Of a stretch of 64,000 bases of DNA, positions 19,606 to 27,635 are shown in pieces (the first letter of the stretch is position 1; the number at the start of each line of letters is the position of its first letter). Location: assembly GCF_014873915.1 (NCBI RefSeq), contig NZ_JADBEJ010000005.1, forward strand, positions 2,294,001-2,358,000, given 5' to 3'. The notes beneath the pieces are model-generated. The model did not search any database and was not told the DNA's origin. It saw only the letters and a list, made by a program, of their open reading frames with translations. The stretch comes from Amycolatopsis roodepoortensis. GTDB lineage: Bacteria > Actinomycetota > Actinomycetes > Mycobacteriales > Pseudonocardiaceae. The translations under genes and the position numbers were made by a program.

Positions 19606-20405
19606 CTTGGCTCGAACTCGCGGACGGCGTGTACGCCCGCCGTTACGAGGAGCTGGACCTGACCGTCGGCCTGGTCGTGGGCGGTGAACGCTGCCTGGTC
19701 GTCGACGTCCGCGGTGACGTCGACCAGGGCGCCGAACTGGCCGCGGCGGTCCGGGAGATCACGCCGCTGCCGTGGTCGGTCGTCTACACCCACGCGCATT
19801 TCGACCACGCCTTCGGCACGACGGCGTTCCTGCCGTGCGACGTCTGGGCGCACGAAGCGTGCCTCGCCGAGCTGACCACCTTCGGCGACGGCGCGCGGCG
19901 CAAGTGGATCCAGCACTACCTCGGCGAGAACCGCCCGGAGATGGCGGAGGCGCTGGAGCGCACCGAGATCACCCTGCCGGACAAGCCGGTCACCGACACC
20001 GCCGAGATCGACCTCGGTGGCCGCACCGTCGTGCTGCGGTTCCTCGGCCGGGCACACACCGATCACGATCTGTTCGTGCACGTGCCCGACGCGGGCGTGA
20101 TCTACGCGGGCGACGCGGTCGAGAACGCCGAAGCCGGCTTCAGCGCGTTCTCGTTCAACGACGGCAGTTTCCTGGCCGAATGGTCCGGCGTGATGGACGC
20201 GATCCTCGCGCTGGAGCCGAAGATCATCGTGGCCGGGCACGGGGACCCCGTGGACACCGCCTTCATCGAGAAGCACCGTGACGGGTTGCGCGAACTCGTC
20301 GCGTTCAAGACCCGGATCGCGGCCGGAGACCTCACGACGGACGAAGCCGTCGCGAGGTCTCCCTACCCCGCCGATGTCACCAAGGCGGTCTTGGAGACCC
20401 CTTAG
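19602..20405 (+). CDS. MBL-fold metallo-hydrolase
   Basis: The protein has 267 residues from GTG 19602. The metal motif HAHFDH occupies residues 64-69. Further ligands are in GRAHTDHDLFVH, IYAGDAVENA and VAGHGDPVD, so both metal sites appear intact. It probably hydrolyses a thioester, lactone or phosphoester; the substrate cannot be read from sequence. It is translationally coupled to the ComB-like gene. Its TAG overlaps the end of the convergent thiol protein gene by 4 bp. Confidence 0.9.
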   Translation: MTWLELADGVYARRYEELDLTVGLVVGGERCLVVDVRGDVDQGAELAAAVREITPLPWSVVYTHAHFDHAFGTTAFLPCDVWAHEACLAELTTFGDGARRKWIQHYLGENRPEMAEALERTEITLPDKPVTDTAEIDLGGRTVVLRFLGRAHTDHDLFVHVPDAGVIYAGDAVENAEAGFSAFSFNDGSFLAEWSGVMDAILALEPKIIVAGHGDPVDTAFIEKHRDGLRELVAFKTRIAAGDLTTDEAVARSPYPADVTKAVLETP

Positions 20406-21022
20406 TCGAAGTTCAGCTCACCGGACCGCGTGCGCTTCAGTTCGAAGAAGTCCGGGTAGCTCGCCAGCGCGCGGGCGCCGTCGAAGACCTTGACGGCGTC
20501 CTCGCCACGCGGGATCGAGCTGAGCACCGGGCCGAAGAAGGCGACGCCGTCGATGTGGATGGTCGGGGTGCCGACGTCCATTCCGACCGGATTCATACCT
20601 TCGTAGTGACTCTTTTTGAGCGCTTCGTCGTACTCGGCCGACTCCGCGGCGTCGGCAAGTTCCGCCGGCGCGCCGATGGCTTCGAGGGTCTCCTTGATGA
20701 CCTTCGGGATGTCCTTGTCGCCCTGGTTGTGGTGGCGCGTGCCGAACTCCGTGTAGAAGTCGCGCAGGGCCTCCTCGCCGTTCTTCTGCGCGAGCGCGGT
20801 GGCGACACGGACGGGGCCCCAGCCGCTCGCCAACAGCTCCTTGTACTGCTCAGGCAGGTCGTCGCGGCCGCTGTTGAGCTCGGACAGGCTCATGATCCGG
20901 AACCTCAGGTCGAGGTCGCGGTGTTTCTCCACCTCGAGGATCCAGCGCGAGCTGATCCACGCGAAGGGACAGATCGGATCGAAGTAGAAGTCGACCTTGG
21001 TCTTCTCGGACGGGGCGGTCAT
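20402..21022 (-). CDS. DsbA-like thioredoxin-fold protein of the Rv2466c (mycothiol-dependent nitroreductase) family
   Basis: The protein has 206 residues from the ATG at 21022, with GGGAG seven bases upstream. It aligns along its length with my memory of Rv2466c: WILEV, RDDLPEQYKE, GTRHHNQG, GTPTIHIDGVAFFGPVLS and FFELKRT. Rv2466c has active site CPWC; here it reads CPFA, so only the N-terminal Cys remains. The protein may work by a monothiol mycothiol mechanism or may have changed role. It keeps the conserved place between rpiB-nei1 and pepN. Confidence 0.9.
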   Translation of the reverse strand: MTAPSEKTKVDFYFDPICPFAWISSRWILEVEKHRDLDLRFRIMSLSELNSGRDDLPEQYKELLASGWGPVRVATALAQKNGEEALRDFYTEFGTRHHNQGDKDIPKVIKETLEAIGAPAELADAAESAEYDEALKKSHYEGMNPVGMDVGTPTIHIDGVAFFGPVLSSIPRGEDAVKVFDGARALASYPDFFELKRTRSGELNFD

Positions 21023-21185
21023 CAGGTTCTCCCAGTGCCATCGTCTTGGGCGGGCCGGTACACACACAGGGTGCTACACAGCGAGCCAACATCGCGGCCG
21101 TCGGCGTTGTTCCCGTCGTCAGCACGGGCCCCGACATGATTGGATGCCTGTAGTTGGAAACCAAAACCGATACCGATGACCAGAG

Positions 21186-23765
21186 GTGCCAGTGCCCGCC
21201 CCCAACCTGACCCGAGACCAAGCCAAGCTGCGCGCGGAGCTGCTCGACGTCGAGTCCTACGACATCGAGCTGGATCTGACCGACGGCCGTGGCGGTCCTG
21301 GTGAGAAGACCTTCACGTCGAAGACGACGATCAAGTTCGCCAGCGCCAGAAGCGGCGAAGCGTCGTGGGTCGACATCGTCGCCGAGGGGATCGAGTCGGC
21401 CGTCCTCAACGGGACGGAACTCGACGTCAGCGGGTACGTCGAGGACAAGGGCGTCGAGCTGCCCGGCCTCGCCGAATCGAACGAGCTCGTCGTGGACGCG
21501 GTCTGCCGGTACATGAACACCGGCGAGGGCCTGCACCGGTTCGTCGACCCGGTCGACGACGGCGTCTACCTCTACACGCAGTTCGAGACCGCGGACGCGA
21601 AGCGCATGTTCGCCTGCTTCGACCAGCCCGACCTCAAGTCGGTCTACCGGCTCACCGTGGTCGCGCCGAAGGACTGGAAGGTCATTTCGAACGCGCTGGT
21701 CGAATCCACCGAGGAGACCCCCGAAGGGGCCGTCCGCACCGTGTTCAAGGTGTCCGAGCGGATCTCGACGTACCTGGTCGCGCTGATCGCCGGCCCGTAC
21801 AGCGAGTGGCGCGACGAATTCACCGACGAACACCGCACGATCCCGCTGGGCATCTACTGCCGCGCCTCGCTCGCCGAGCATATGGACGCGGACAAGCTGT
21901 TCACCGAGACCAAGCAGGGTTTCGCCTTCTACCACGAGAAGTTCGCCACCCCGTACCCGTTCTCCAAGTACGACCAGCTGTTCGTGCCGGAGTTCAACGC
22001 GGGCGCGATGGAGAACGCCGGCGCGGTCACCTTCCTGGAGGACTACGTCTTCCGGAGCCGCGTCACCCGCTACGCCTACGAGCGCCGCGCCGAGACGCTG
22101 CTGCACGAGATGGCGCACATGTGGTTCGGCGACCTGGTCACCATGCGCTGGTGGGACGACCTGTGGCTGAACGAGTCGTTCGCGACCTTCGCGAGCGTGC
22201 TGGCACAGGCCGAGGCCACCGAGTACAAGAACGCGTGGACCAGCTTCGCGAACATCGAGAAGTCGTGGGCGTACCGGCAGGACCAGCTGCCCTCGACGCA
22301 CCCGATCGCCGCGGACATCGTCGACCTGCACGCGGTCGAGGTGAACTTCGACGGCATCACCTACGCCAAGGGCGCGAGCGTGCTCAAGCAGCTCGTCGCC
22401 TACGTCGGGCTGGAGCACTTCCTCGAAGGCCTCAAGGTGTACTTCGGCAAGCACGCCTGGGGCAACGCGACCCTGGCGGACCTGCTGGGCGCGCTGGAAG
22501 AGGCTTCGGGCCGCGACCTGTCGTGGTGGAGCGCGCAGTGGCTGGAGACCACCGGTCTCAACTCGCTGAGCCCGCGCTACGAGGTCGGCTCCGACGGCAC
22601 GTACACCGCGTTCGCCGTCACCCAGACCGGTGCCAAGCCGGGCGCCGGTGAGCTGCGGACGCACCGCGTCGCGGTCGGCGTCTACGACGAGGACGAGAAC
22701 GGCAAGATCGTCCGCAAGCACCGCGTCGAACTCGACGTCGACGGCGAGCGCACCGAGGTGCCGGCCCTGGTCGGTCTCCCGGCAGGCAAGCTCGTGCTGG
22801 TCAACGACGACGACCTGACCTACTGCACGATGCGGCTCGACCCGGCGTCGCTGACCACGCTGATCGACCGGATCGCCGACATCACCGATCCGCTGCCCCG
22901 CACGCTGTGCTGGTCGGCGGCGTGGGAGATGACGCGCGAGGCCGAGCTCAAGGCACGCGACTTCGTCACCCTGGTGCAGCGCGGTGTGCACACCGAGACC
23001 GAGGTCGGCGTGGTGCAGCGGCTGCTGCTGCAGGCGCAGACGGCGCTGAACTCGTACGCGAAGCCGGAGTGGGCGGCGGACAAGGGCTGGCCGGAGTTCT
23101 CCGCGCGGCTGCTGGAGCTGGCGCAGGGTGCCGAAGCCGGCTCGGACCACCAGCTGGCGTTCGTGAACTCGCTCGCCGGCTGCGTGCTCGACGACAAGAC
23201 GCTGGCGATCATCGCGAGCTGGCTCGACGGCACGGCGCCGCTGGAGGGCCTGACCGTCGACACCGACCTGCGCTGGCGCCTGCTGCACGCGCTGGTCGCG
23301 CACGGCAAGGCGGAGAACCGCGAGATCGACGCGGAACTCGCCAAGGACGACACCGCCGCCGGACGGCGTCAGGCGGAGCGCTCGCGGGCGCTGCGGCCGA
23401 CCGAGGACGCGAAGGCCGACGCGTGGCAGCGGGCGGTGTACGACGACGAGCTGCCCAACGCGGTCAGCGACTCGCTCATCACCGGCTTCTCCCACCCGGG
23501 CCAGAAGCACCTGCTCGGCGGCTACGTGACGCGCTACTTCGAGGTCATCGACGAGGTGTGGCAGCGGCGCTCCAGTGAGCGTGCGCAACCGACCGTGGTC
23601 GGGCTGTACCCGTCGTGGGCCGTCGAGCCGTCGACGGTGGAGGCGTCGGACGAGTGGCTGGCCGGGGAGCACCCGGCGGCGCTGCGCCGTCTCGTGTCGG
23701 AGGGCCGAGCCGGGATCGTGCGGGCGCTGGCCGCCCGTGAGTTCGACTCGCAGGCCGGCAACTAG
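21186..23765 (+). CDS. pepN: Aminopeptidase N
   Basis: Zinc aminopeptidase that removes N-terminal residues from peptides in the cytoplasm, 859 residues from GTG 21186 (GTG 21192 also possible). The M1 exopeptidase motif GAMENAG is near residue 273. The zinc site is HEMAH at 307-311, with the third Glu in WLNESFATF about 19 residues later. The ERAP1-like C-terminal domain fills the second half. It has family-typical length and no signal peptide. A nested hairpin 10 bp after the stop probably ends transcription against the convergent DUF5130 gene. Confidence 0.97.
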   Translation: MPVPAPNLTRDQAKLRAELLDVESYDIELDLTDGRGGPGEKTFTSKTTIKFASARSGEASWVDIVAEGIESAVLNGTELDVSGYVEDKGVELPGLAESNELVVDAVCRYMNTGEGLHRFVDPVDDGVYLYTQFETADAKRMFACFDQPDLKSVYRLTVVAPKDWKVISNALVESTEETPEGAVRTVFKVSERISTYLVALIAGPYSEWRDEFTDEHRTIPLGIYCRASLAEHMDADKLFTETKQGFAFYHEKFATPYPFSKYDQLFVPEFNAGAMENAGAVTFLEDYVFRSRVTRYAYERRAETLLHEMAHMWFGDLVTMRWWDDLWLNESFATFASVLAQAEATEYKNAWTSFANIEKSWAYRQDQLPSTHPIAADIVDLHAVEVNFDGITYAKGASVLKQLVAYVGLEHFLEGLKVYFGKHAWGNATLADLLGALEEASGRDLSWWSAQWLETTGLNSLSPRYEVGSDGTYTAFAVTQTGAKPGAGELRTHRVAVGVYDEDENGKIVRKHRVELDVDGERTEVPALVGLPAGKLVLVNDDDLTYCTMRLDPASLTTLIDRIADITDPLPRTLCWSAAWEMTREAELKARDFVTLVQRGVHTETEVGVVQRLLLQAQTALNSYAKPEWAADKGWPEFSARLLELAQGAEAGSDHQLAFVNSLAGCVLDDKTLAIIASWLDGTAPLEGLTVDTDLRWRLLHALVAHGKAENREIDAELAKDDTAAGRRQAERSRALRPTEDAKADAWQRAVYDDELPNAVSDSLITGFSHPGQKHLLGGYVTRYFEVIDEVWQRRSSERAQPTVVGLYPSWAVEPSTVEASDEWLAGEHPAALRRLVSEGRAGIVRALAAREFDSQAGN

Positions 23766-23774
23766 TCCCGTAAT

Positions 23775-23827
23775 GCCGTGAAGGCCTCCTTGCCTACCTT
23801 GAGGGTAGGGAAGGAGGCCTTCACGGC
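23775..23827. repeat. Nested-palindrome hairpin (24-bp stem, one mismatch)
   Basis: Arms 23775-23798 and 23804-23827 pair at 23 of 24 positions around TTGAG. The arm core AAGG-CCT-CCTT is a palindrome. It lies between the convergent pepN and DUF5130 genes, so it is a likely bidirectional terminator. Confidence 0.88.
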
Positions 23828-23835
23828 GTAAAGCG

Positions 23836-24318
23836 TCAGTGCTGCGGAGCGCCAGCCTGGTCGCTCAGCATGCGGAGGGCGTTCACGAGGCCGCCGATGA
23901 GGTCGCCTTCCTTGAAGGAGGCGACCATGCTGGCCACGGCGAGCTTCGCGCCGCGGTCGGGCAGGCGGTGCCGGGCCTGCGAGCCCGTCACGATCTCGAT
24001 CACGCGCTGCCCGGGCGACACGGCGATGACGACACCGTCGGCCGGGTTGTCCGTCGAGGTCAGCAGGCCTTCGGCGGTGGCGCGGGTGTCCTCGCCGAGG
24101 TCGCCGAGGTACACGCTGAAGTCCAGCCCGGTCTCGCGGCTGGCCAGCGTCAGCGCCTCGTCCAGCCGGGCAAGCTGCTGGGTGGTGAATGGGCTGATCG
24201 GACCAGCCGGTTCGTACATCTTGGCGGCGGAAATCCGGCCGCTGGAGGTAACGGCGGCGCCGTAACCGGGCTCTTCGTCAACAGCGGTGGACGAATGGGT
24301 CAGTTCACCAGTTGCCAC
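23836..24318 (-). CDS. DUF5130 (TPM-like) family protein
   Basis: The protein has 160 residues from GTG 24318. It has a TPM-like alpha/beta pattern: FTTQQLARLDEALTLASRETG, FSVYLGDL, GVVIAVSPGQRVIEIVTG, and a C-terminal helix FKEGDLIGGLVNALRML. No signal peptide or membrane segment is present. It matches the position of Rv2468c in mycobacteria. Function is unknown; TPM-domain proteins include phosphatases and photosystem repair factors, but that cannot be transferred. Its start overlaps the end of the small membrane protein gene by 14 bp, so they are coupled. Confidence 0.85.
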   Translation of the reverse strand: MATGELTHSSTAVDEEPGYGAAVTSSGRISAAKMYEPAGPISPFTTQQLARLDEALTLASRETGLDFSVYLGDLGEDTRATAEGLLTSTDNPADGVVIAVSPGQRVIEIVTGSQARHRLPDRGAKLAVASMVASFKEGDLIGGLVNALRMLSDQAGAPQH

Positions 24319-24562
24319 GAGCGCCTCCCGTCACCGAAGCTCCGTCCGCCGCACCGACGGCGGTCGCGCCGCCCGCGTGCGAATGCCTGGCGCCGACACC
24401 GTCGGGGTTGGCGCTCCACCACATGGCCGGGTACTCCCACGGCTGCCCCGGCCGGTACCGGGCGACGCCCGCGCCCTTCGACCGCAGCGTGGCCACCCCG
24501 CACAGCGCGTAGATGACCAAGGGGATCACCGCGAAGACCAGGATCGTCTCGACAAGGTTCAC
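24305..24562 (-). CDS. Small one-pass membrane protein
   Basis: The protein has 85 residues from GTG 24562. One membrane segment (about residues 4-24, VETILVFAVIPLVIYALCGV) is followed by a basic stretch RSKGAGVARYRPGQPWEYPAMWWS and a Gly/Ala/His-rich tail. The Arg-Tyr-Arg-Pro-Gly plus Trp motif is recurrent in actinobacterial small membrane proteins as I recall. It overlaps the DUF5130 start by 14 bp, supporting a real gene and a joint function. The start codon is the least certain part. Confidence 0.75.
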   Translation of the reverse strand: MNLVETILVFAVIPLVIYALCGVATLRSKGAGVARYRPGQPWEYPAMWWSANPDGVGARHSHAGGATAVGAADGASVTGGARGNW

Positions 24563-24853
24563 GCGCGTGAGCGTATCCGATGGCTCGCGGCCGCACCCGC
24601 TCGCACGGGCGTGTGCGCGGACACCTACCGCTCGTCGTCCGGAGGGGGCCGTCCGCCGCTTGCCGCGAAAGCGCTCCCACGTTGGGGCGAAGCCCGCAAG
24701 GCCGAAAGGTTGCAACTCAACGTACGGGCGGCCGCACCCGGCGCTGTCGTCTTGTCGCGGCCTTGAAATCCTCGTAGCTTTTTCACCTGTACGGGCCTTG
24801 CGCCCAGCTCCCCCACCCCAGCAGGTAACGCACCGGTCGCAGGAGGACATGTC

Positions 24854-25207
24854 ATGCAGAGCACCCAGACACCCGGCCAGGCGATCATCGACGACATTTC
24901 GTCACTCTTCGAAATTGGATTCGTCGCCGGTACGCGTGTGACGGCGGGCACACGGGTTACGCGCGGTACTCGTGTCACTCGCGGTACGCGGGTCACCGCC
25001 GGCACCCGGGTCACCCGCGGAACGCGCGTCACCCGAGGCACCCGTGTCACCGCCGGCACCCGCGTCACCCGTGGCACGCGCGTCACCCGAGGCACCCGCG
25101 TGACGGCCGGAACCCGCGTCACGTGCGGCACGCGCGTCACCCGCGGAACCCGGGTCACCCGTGGCACCCGCGTCACCTGCCAGAGCGACTTCTCCCTCGC
25201 CGCCTGA
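24854..25207 (+). CDS. Hexapeptide-repeat protein, fourteen GTRVT[A/R/C] units
   Basis: The protein has 117 residues from ATG 24854, with a perfect AGGAGG (24841-24846) seven bases upstream. Residues 1-25 (MQSTQTPGQAIIDDISSLFE then IGFVA) form a mildly acidic N-terminal segment. Residues 26-109 are fourteen perfect hexapeptides GTRVTx, with x in the order A R R A R R A R R A C R R C. The tail is QSDFSLAA. Val at i and Thr at i+4 fit the left-handed beta-helix hexapeptide rule, and three units (18 residues) would make one coil. Codons differ strongly between the units although the residues do not, so selection acts on protein. No signal peptide is seen. It is an insertion in a conserved block between the DUF5130/membrane pair and HNH. 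Function unknown. Confidence 0.85.
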   Translation: MQSTQTPGQAIIDDISSLFEIGFVAGTRVTAGTRVTRGTRVTRGTRVTAGTRVTRGTRVTRGTRVTAGTRVTRGTRVTRGTRVTAGTRVTCGTRVTRGTRVTRGTRVTCQSDFSLAA

Positions 25208-25275
25208 GTCCGAGCACGACCGGTTTGTAGGGGACGGCGTACTCGTAACGAGCTCCACCACGGCATCATCGGCCC

Positions 25276-25303
25276 GCCCCGGCCGCCGAAAGGCAGCCGG
25301 GGC
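25276..25303. terminator. GC-rich hairpin between convergent genes
   Basis: GCCCCGGC (25276-25283) pairs with GCCGGGGC (25296-25303). It lies between the repeat-protein gene and the convergent HNH gene, 69 bp after the stop. There is no T-tract; it may act as an actinobacterial I-shaped terminator for either side. Confidence 0.5.
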
Positions 25304-25324
25304 GCCGACGTGTTCAGGATGCGA

Positions 25325-25990
25325 TCAGGCCGCGGTACCCAGGTACGGCCGCCACAACGGGTCGGCCTCCTTCGAATGCGCGAGCAGCCGCCAGTGCGGC
25401 CCGTGCGGGGCCCTCGGCACGACGCGCAGGCGCCAGCCGATCTCGGAAAGCAGCTTGTCCGCCTTCCGGTGGTTGCACTTGGCGCAACAGGCCACGCAGT
25501 TCGTCCAGCTGTGGGGTCCGCCACGGCTGCGCGGGACGACGTGGTCGATCGTCTCGGCCCGCCCTCCGCAGTAGGCGCAGCGGTACCGGTCGCGGTGCAT
25601 CAGCCCGGCCCGGGTCAGCGGCACCTGCGCGCGGTAGGGCACGCGCACGTAGGTGCTCAGCCGGATCACCGAGGGCACGGGCAGCGAGACCGTGGCGGCG
25701 TGCAGTTCGAGCCCCGCCGGGTCTCCGTGCACCACCTCGGCCTTGCCGCACATCACGAGGACCACCGCGCGCCGCAACGGCAGCGCCGTCAACGGTTCGA
25801 ACGTGGCGTTCAACAGCAATACCCGTCTGCGACCCCAAGACGACGCTGATGTCGTGGTGGGTACCGCCGTAGTCGACGGGTCCCGCCCTCTACGCTGTCC
25901 GGGCGGGCGGGCAACACCCCCTGGCCGCGTTCCCGGCCCGCCCGGTGGAGCCCCGTGCGAGGGGGCACCTCCCGGATGTGCGCGCAACAC
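25325..25990 (-). CDS. HNH endonuclease family protein
   Basis: The protein has 221 residues from GTG 25990, chosen because GGAGG lies directly upstream; TTG 25987 fits the spacing even better, and a longer frame to 26095 is open. The Pro/Arg-rich N-terminus is probably disordered. The conserved core starts at RRRVLLLNATFEPL. The HNH domain is CAYCGG...TIDHVVPRSRGG...NCVACCAKCNHRKADK, with both CxxC zinc pairs and the central His intact. It matches Rv2469c in place and length. It probably nicks or cuts DNA; the biological target is unknown. Confidence 0.88.
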   Translation of the reverse strand: MLRAHPGGAPSHGAPPGGPGTRPGGVARPPGQRRGRDPSTTAVPTTTSASSWGRRRVLLLNATFEPLTALPLRRAVVLVMCGKAEVVHGDPAGLELHAATVSLPVPSVIRLSTYVRVPYRAQVPLTRAGLMHRDRYRCAYCGGRAETIDHVVPRSRGGPHSWTNCVACCAKCNHRKADKLLSEIGWRLRVVPRAPHGPHWRLLAHSKEADPLWRPYLGTAA

Positions 25991-26238
25991 GACCTCCGGC
26001 GCCTGTCCGGCCACGGCTTGGCTCGGGACGCCGAGGGGGATGGGTTGTCGGTCTGGCACTCGACCACCTCCACCGGTGCAGGCATAGTCGACCACAGATC
26101 AGCCCCAAAGTGCACGTGTGTTACTGGACGTGTCACATGCACGCGACCCGGCGGCCACATGATGTTGGCTGATTCGCATCCGCCGGGGACGAGCGGCGTG
26201 ACCGGTCCCCGTCGAGTACGAAAGGACATTTCCTCTCC

Positions 26239-27219
26239 GTGAACCTGCTGCCCACCGAACCCCCGGCCTGCACGCGCGAGGCCGGCAGCCTGTGCTACCA
26301 GGTGTTCCAGGTCACAAAGAACGAATGGCTCTCCGCGTCGGCGGGCTGGCTGCTGACGAAGCCGCTGAGGATCCTGATGATCGTCGCCGTGGCGTTCCTG
26401 CTGCGGTACCTGGTACGACGCCTGATCAACCGCGTGACGCGGATGCCGAACGGCGGTTCCTCGAAGCTGCCCGCCCTGTTGAGACCGCTGCGGGAGAAGG
26501 CTCCCGAGGTGCTCGGGTCGGCGGTGATGGAACGGCGCCGTCAACGCGCCGCCACCATCGGCTCGGTGCTCAAGTCGATGGCGACGTTCCTGATCTACGG
26601 CCTCGCGTTCATCCTGGTGCTGGGCGAGCTGGGCATCGACCTCGCGCCGATCATCGCTTCGGCCGGCATCGTCGGTGTCGCGCTCGGATTCGGCGCGCAG
26701 AACCTGGTCAAGGACTTCCTGTCCGGCATGTTCATGATGATCGAGGACCAGTACGGCGTCGGTGACGTCGTCGACGTCGGCGAGGCGTCGGGCACCGTCG
26801 AGGCCGTCGGCCTCCGGATCACCACCTTGCGTGACATCAACGGCACCGTCTGGTACGTCCGCAACGGCGAGGTGCTGCGGGTCGGCAACTCGAGCCAGGG
26901 CTTCGCGGTGGCCGTCGTCGACGTCCCGCTCAGCTACTCGGCCGACGTCGAGAAGGCCACCGAGCTGATGGCCGACAAGGCGAAGACGCTCCTGGAGAGC
27001 GAAGGGCTCGCACCGAACGTGCTGGAGCCGCCGGAGATGCTCGGCGTGGAGACCGTCACCCCCGAAAGCATCAAGCTCCGCCTGACGGTGAAGGTCCGGC
27101 CGGGCAAGCAGTGGGCCGTGCAGCGCGCGCTGCGTGCGCATCTGCTCGCCGCGCTCGACGAAGCCGGCTTCGAGCCCCCTCTGGGGCGCTTTATGTCGTC
27201 CGGCCCCGCGGTCCAGTAG
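26239..27219 (+). CDS. Small-conductance mechanosensitive channel (MscS) family protein
   Basis: Membrane channel that opens under turgor stress, 326 residues from GTG 26239. There are membrane segments near 40-60 and 112-132 and a pore-lining TM3 with the Gly/Ala pattern ASAGIVGVALGFGAQNLVKD. The soluble beta domain is GVGDVVDVGEASGTVEAVGLRITTLRD, here read as GVGDVV...GTVEAVGLR. A C-terminal alpha/beta vestibule follows. This is the short MscS architecture. It lies 20 bp before glbO on the same strand, so the three genes to aglA may be co-transcribed. Confidence 0.93.
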   Translation: MNLLPTEPPACTREAGSLCYQVFQVTKNEWLSASAGWLLTKPLRILMIVAVAFLLRYLVRRLINRVTRMPNGGSSKLPALLRPLREKAPEVLGSAVMERRRQRAATIGSVLKSMATFLIYGLAFILVLGELGIDLAPIIASAGIVGVALGFGAQNLVKDFLSGMFMMIEDQYGVGDVVDVGEASGTVEAVGLRITTLRDINGTVWYVRNGEVLRVGNSSQGFAVAVVDVPLSYSADVEKATELMADKAKTLLESEGLAPNVLEPPEMLGVETVTPESIKLRLTVKVRPGKQWAVQRALRAHLLAALDEAGFEPPLGRFMSSGPAVQ

Positions 27220-27239
27220 GACAAGGGCAGAATGGAGCT

Positions 27240-27635
27240 GTGTCCGTGACCGAACCTGACCCCACCACCCTGTACGAAGCGATCGGCGGTGAACCGGTCT
27301 TCACTCGGATCGTCGCGCGGTTCTACGCCGAAGTGGCGGTCGACGAGGTGCTTCGCCCGCTGTACCCGGAGGAGGACCTCGGCCCGGCCGAGGAGCGTTT
27401 CCGGCTGTTCCTCATGCAGTACTGGGGCGGCCCGCACACCTACTCGGACCAGCGCGGTCACCCGAGGCTGCGGATGCGGCACGCGCCGTTCAAGATCGGC
27501 CCGATAGAACGTGACGCCTGGCTGCGCTGCATCAAGATCGCGGTCGACGAGGAGAACATCGAGGAGCCCTACCGCTCCCAGCTGTGGGCGTACCTGGAGA
27601 TGGCCGCCAACAGCATGATGAACAGCTTCGTGTGA
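27240..27635 (+). CDS. glbO: Group II truncated hemoglobin
   Basis: Heme protein for oxygen, NO or peroxide chemistry, 131 residues from GTG 27240 with GGAG upstream (GTG 27246 is an alternative). It has the trHbO pattern: YEAIGGEPVFTRIVARFYAEV, PEEDL, Tyr-Trp in LMQYWGGPHTYSDQRGHP, proximal His in RMRHAPFKIG, and the Trp-G8 in RDAWLRC. Length equals the family norm. Its stop and the aglA start share one base (TGATG), the same gene order as Rv2470-Rv2471. Confidence 0.95.
   Translation: MSVTEPDPTTLYEAIGGEPVFTRIVARFYAEVAVDEVLRPLYPEEDLGPAEERFRLFLMQYWGGPHTYSDQRGHPRLRMRHAPFKIGPIERDAWLRCIKIAVDEENIEEPYRSQLWAYLEMAANSMMNSFV

Noticed and set aside
24854..25207. Lanthipeptide precursor reading of the GTRVT protein as the main call
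   Set aside because: Thr and Cys plus a short leader-like start are compatible, but no LanM/LanB/LanC or protease gene lies nearby and fourteen uniform hexapeptides fit a beta-helix better. It is kept as an alternative only.
24625..25524. Minus-strand frame with VTRVPRVTRVP repeats opposite the GTRVT gene
   Set aside because: It is the complement of the 18-bp repeat. The plus frame has the perfect Shine-Dalgarno and conserved residues with free third positions; the minus frame has neither.
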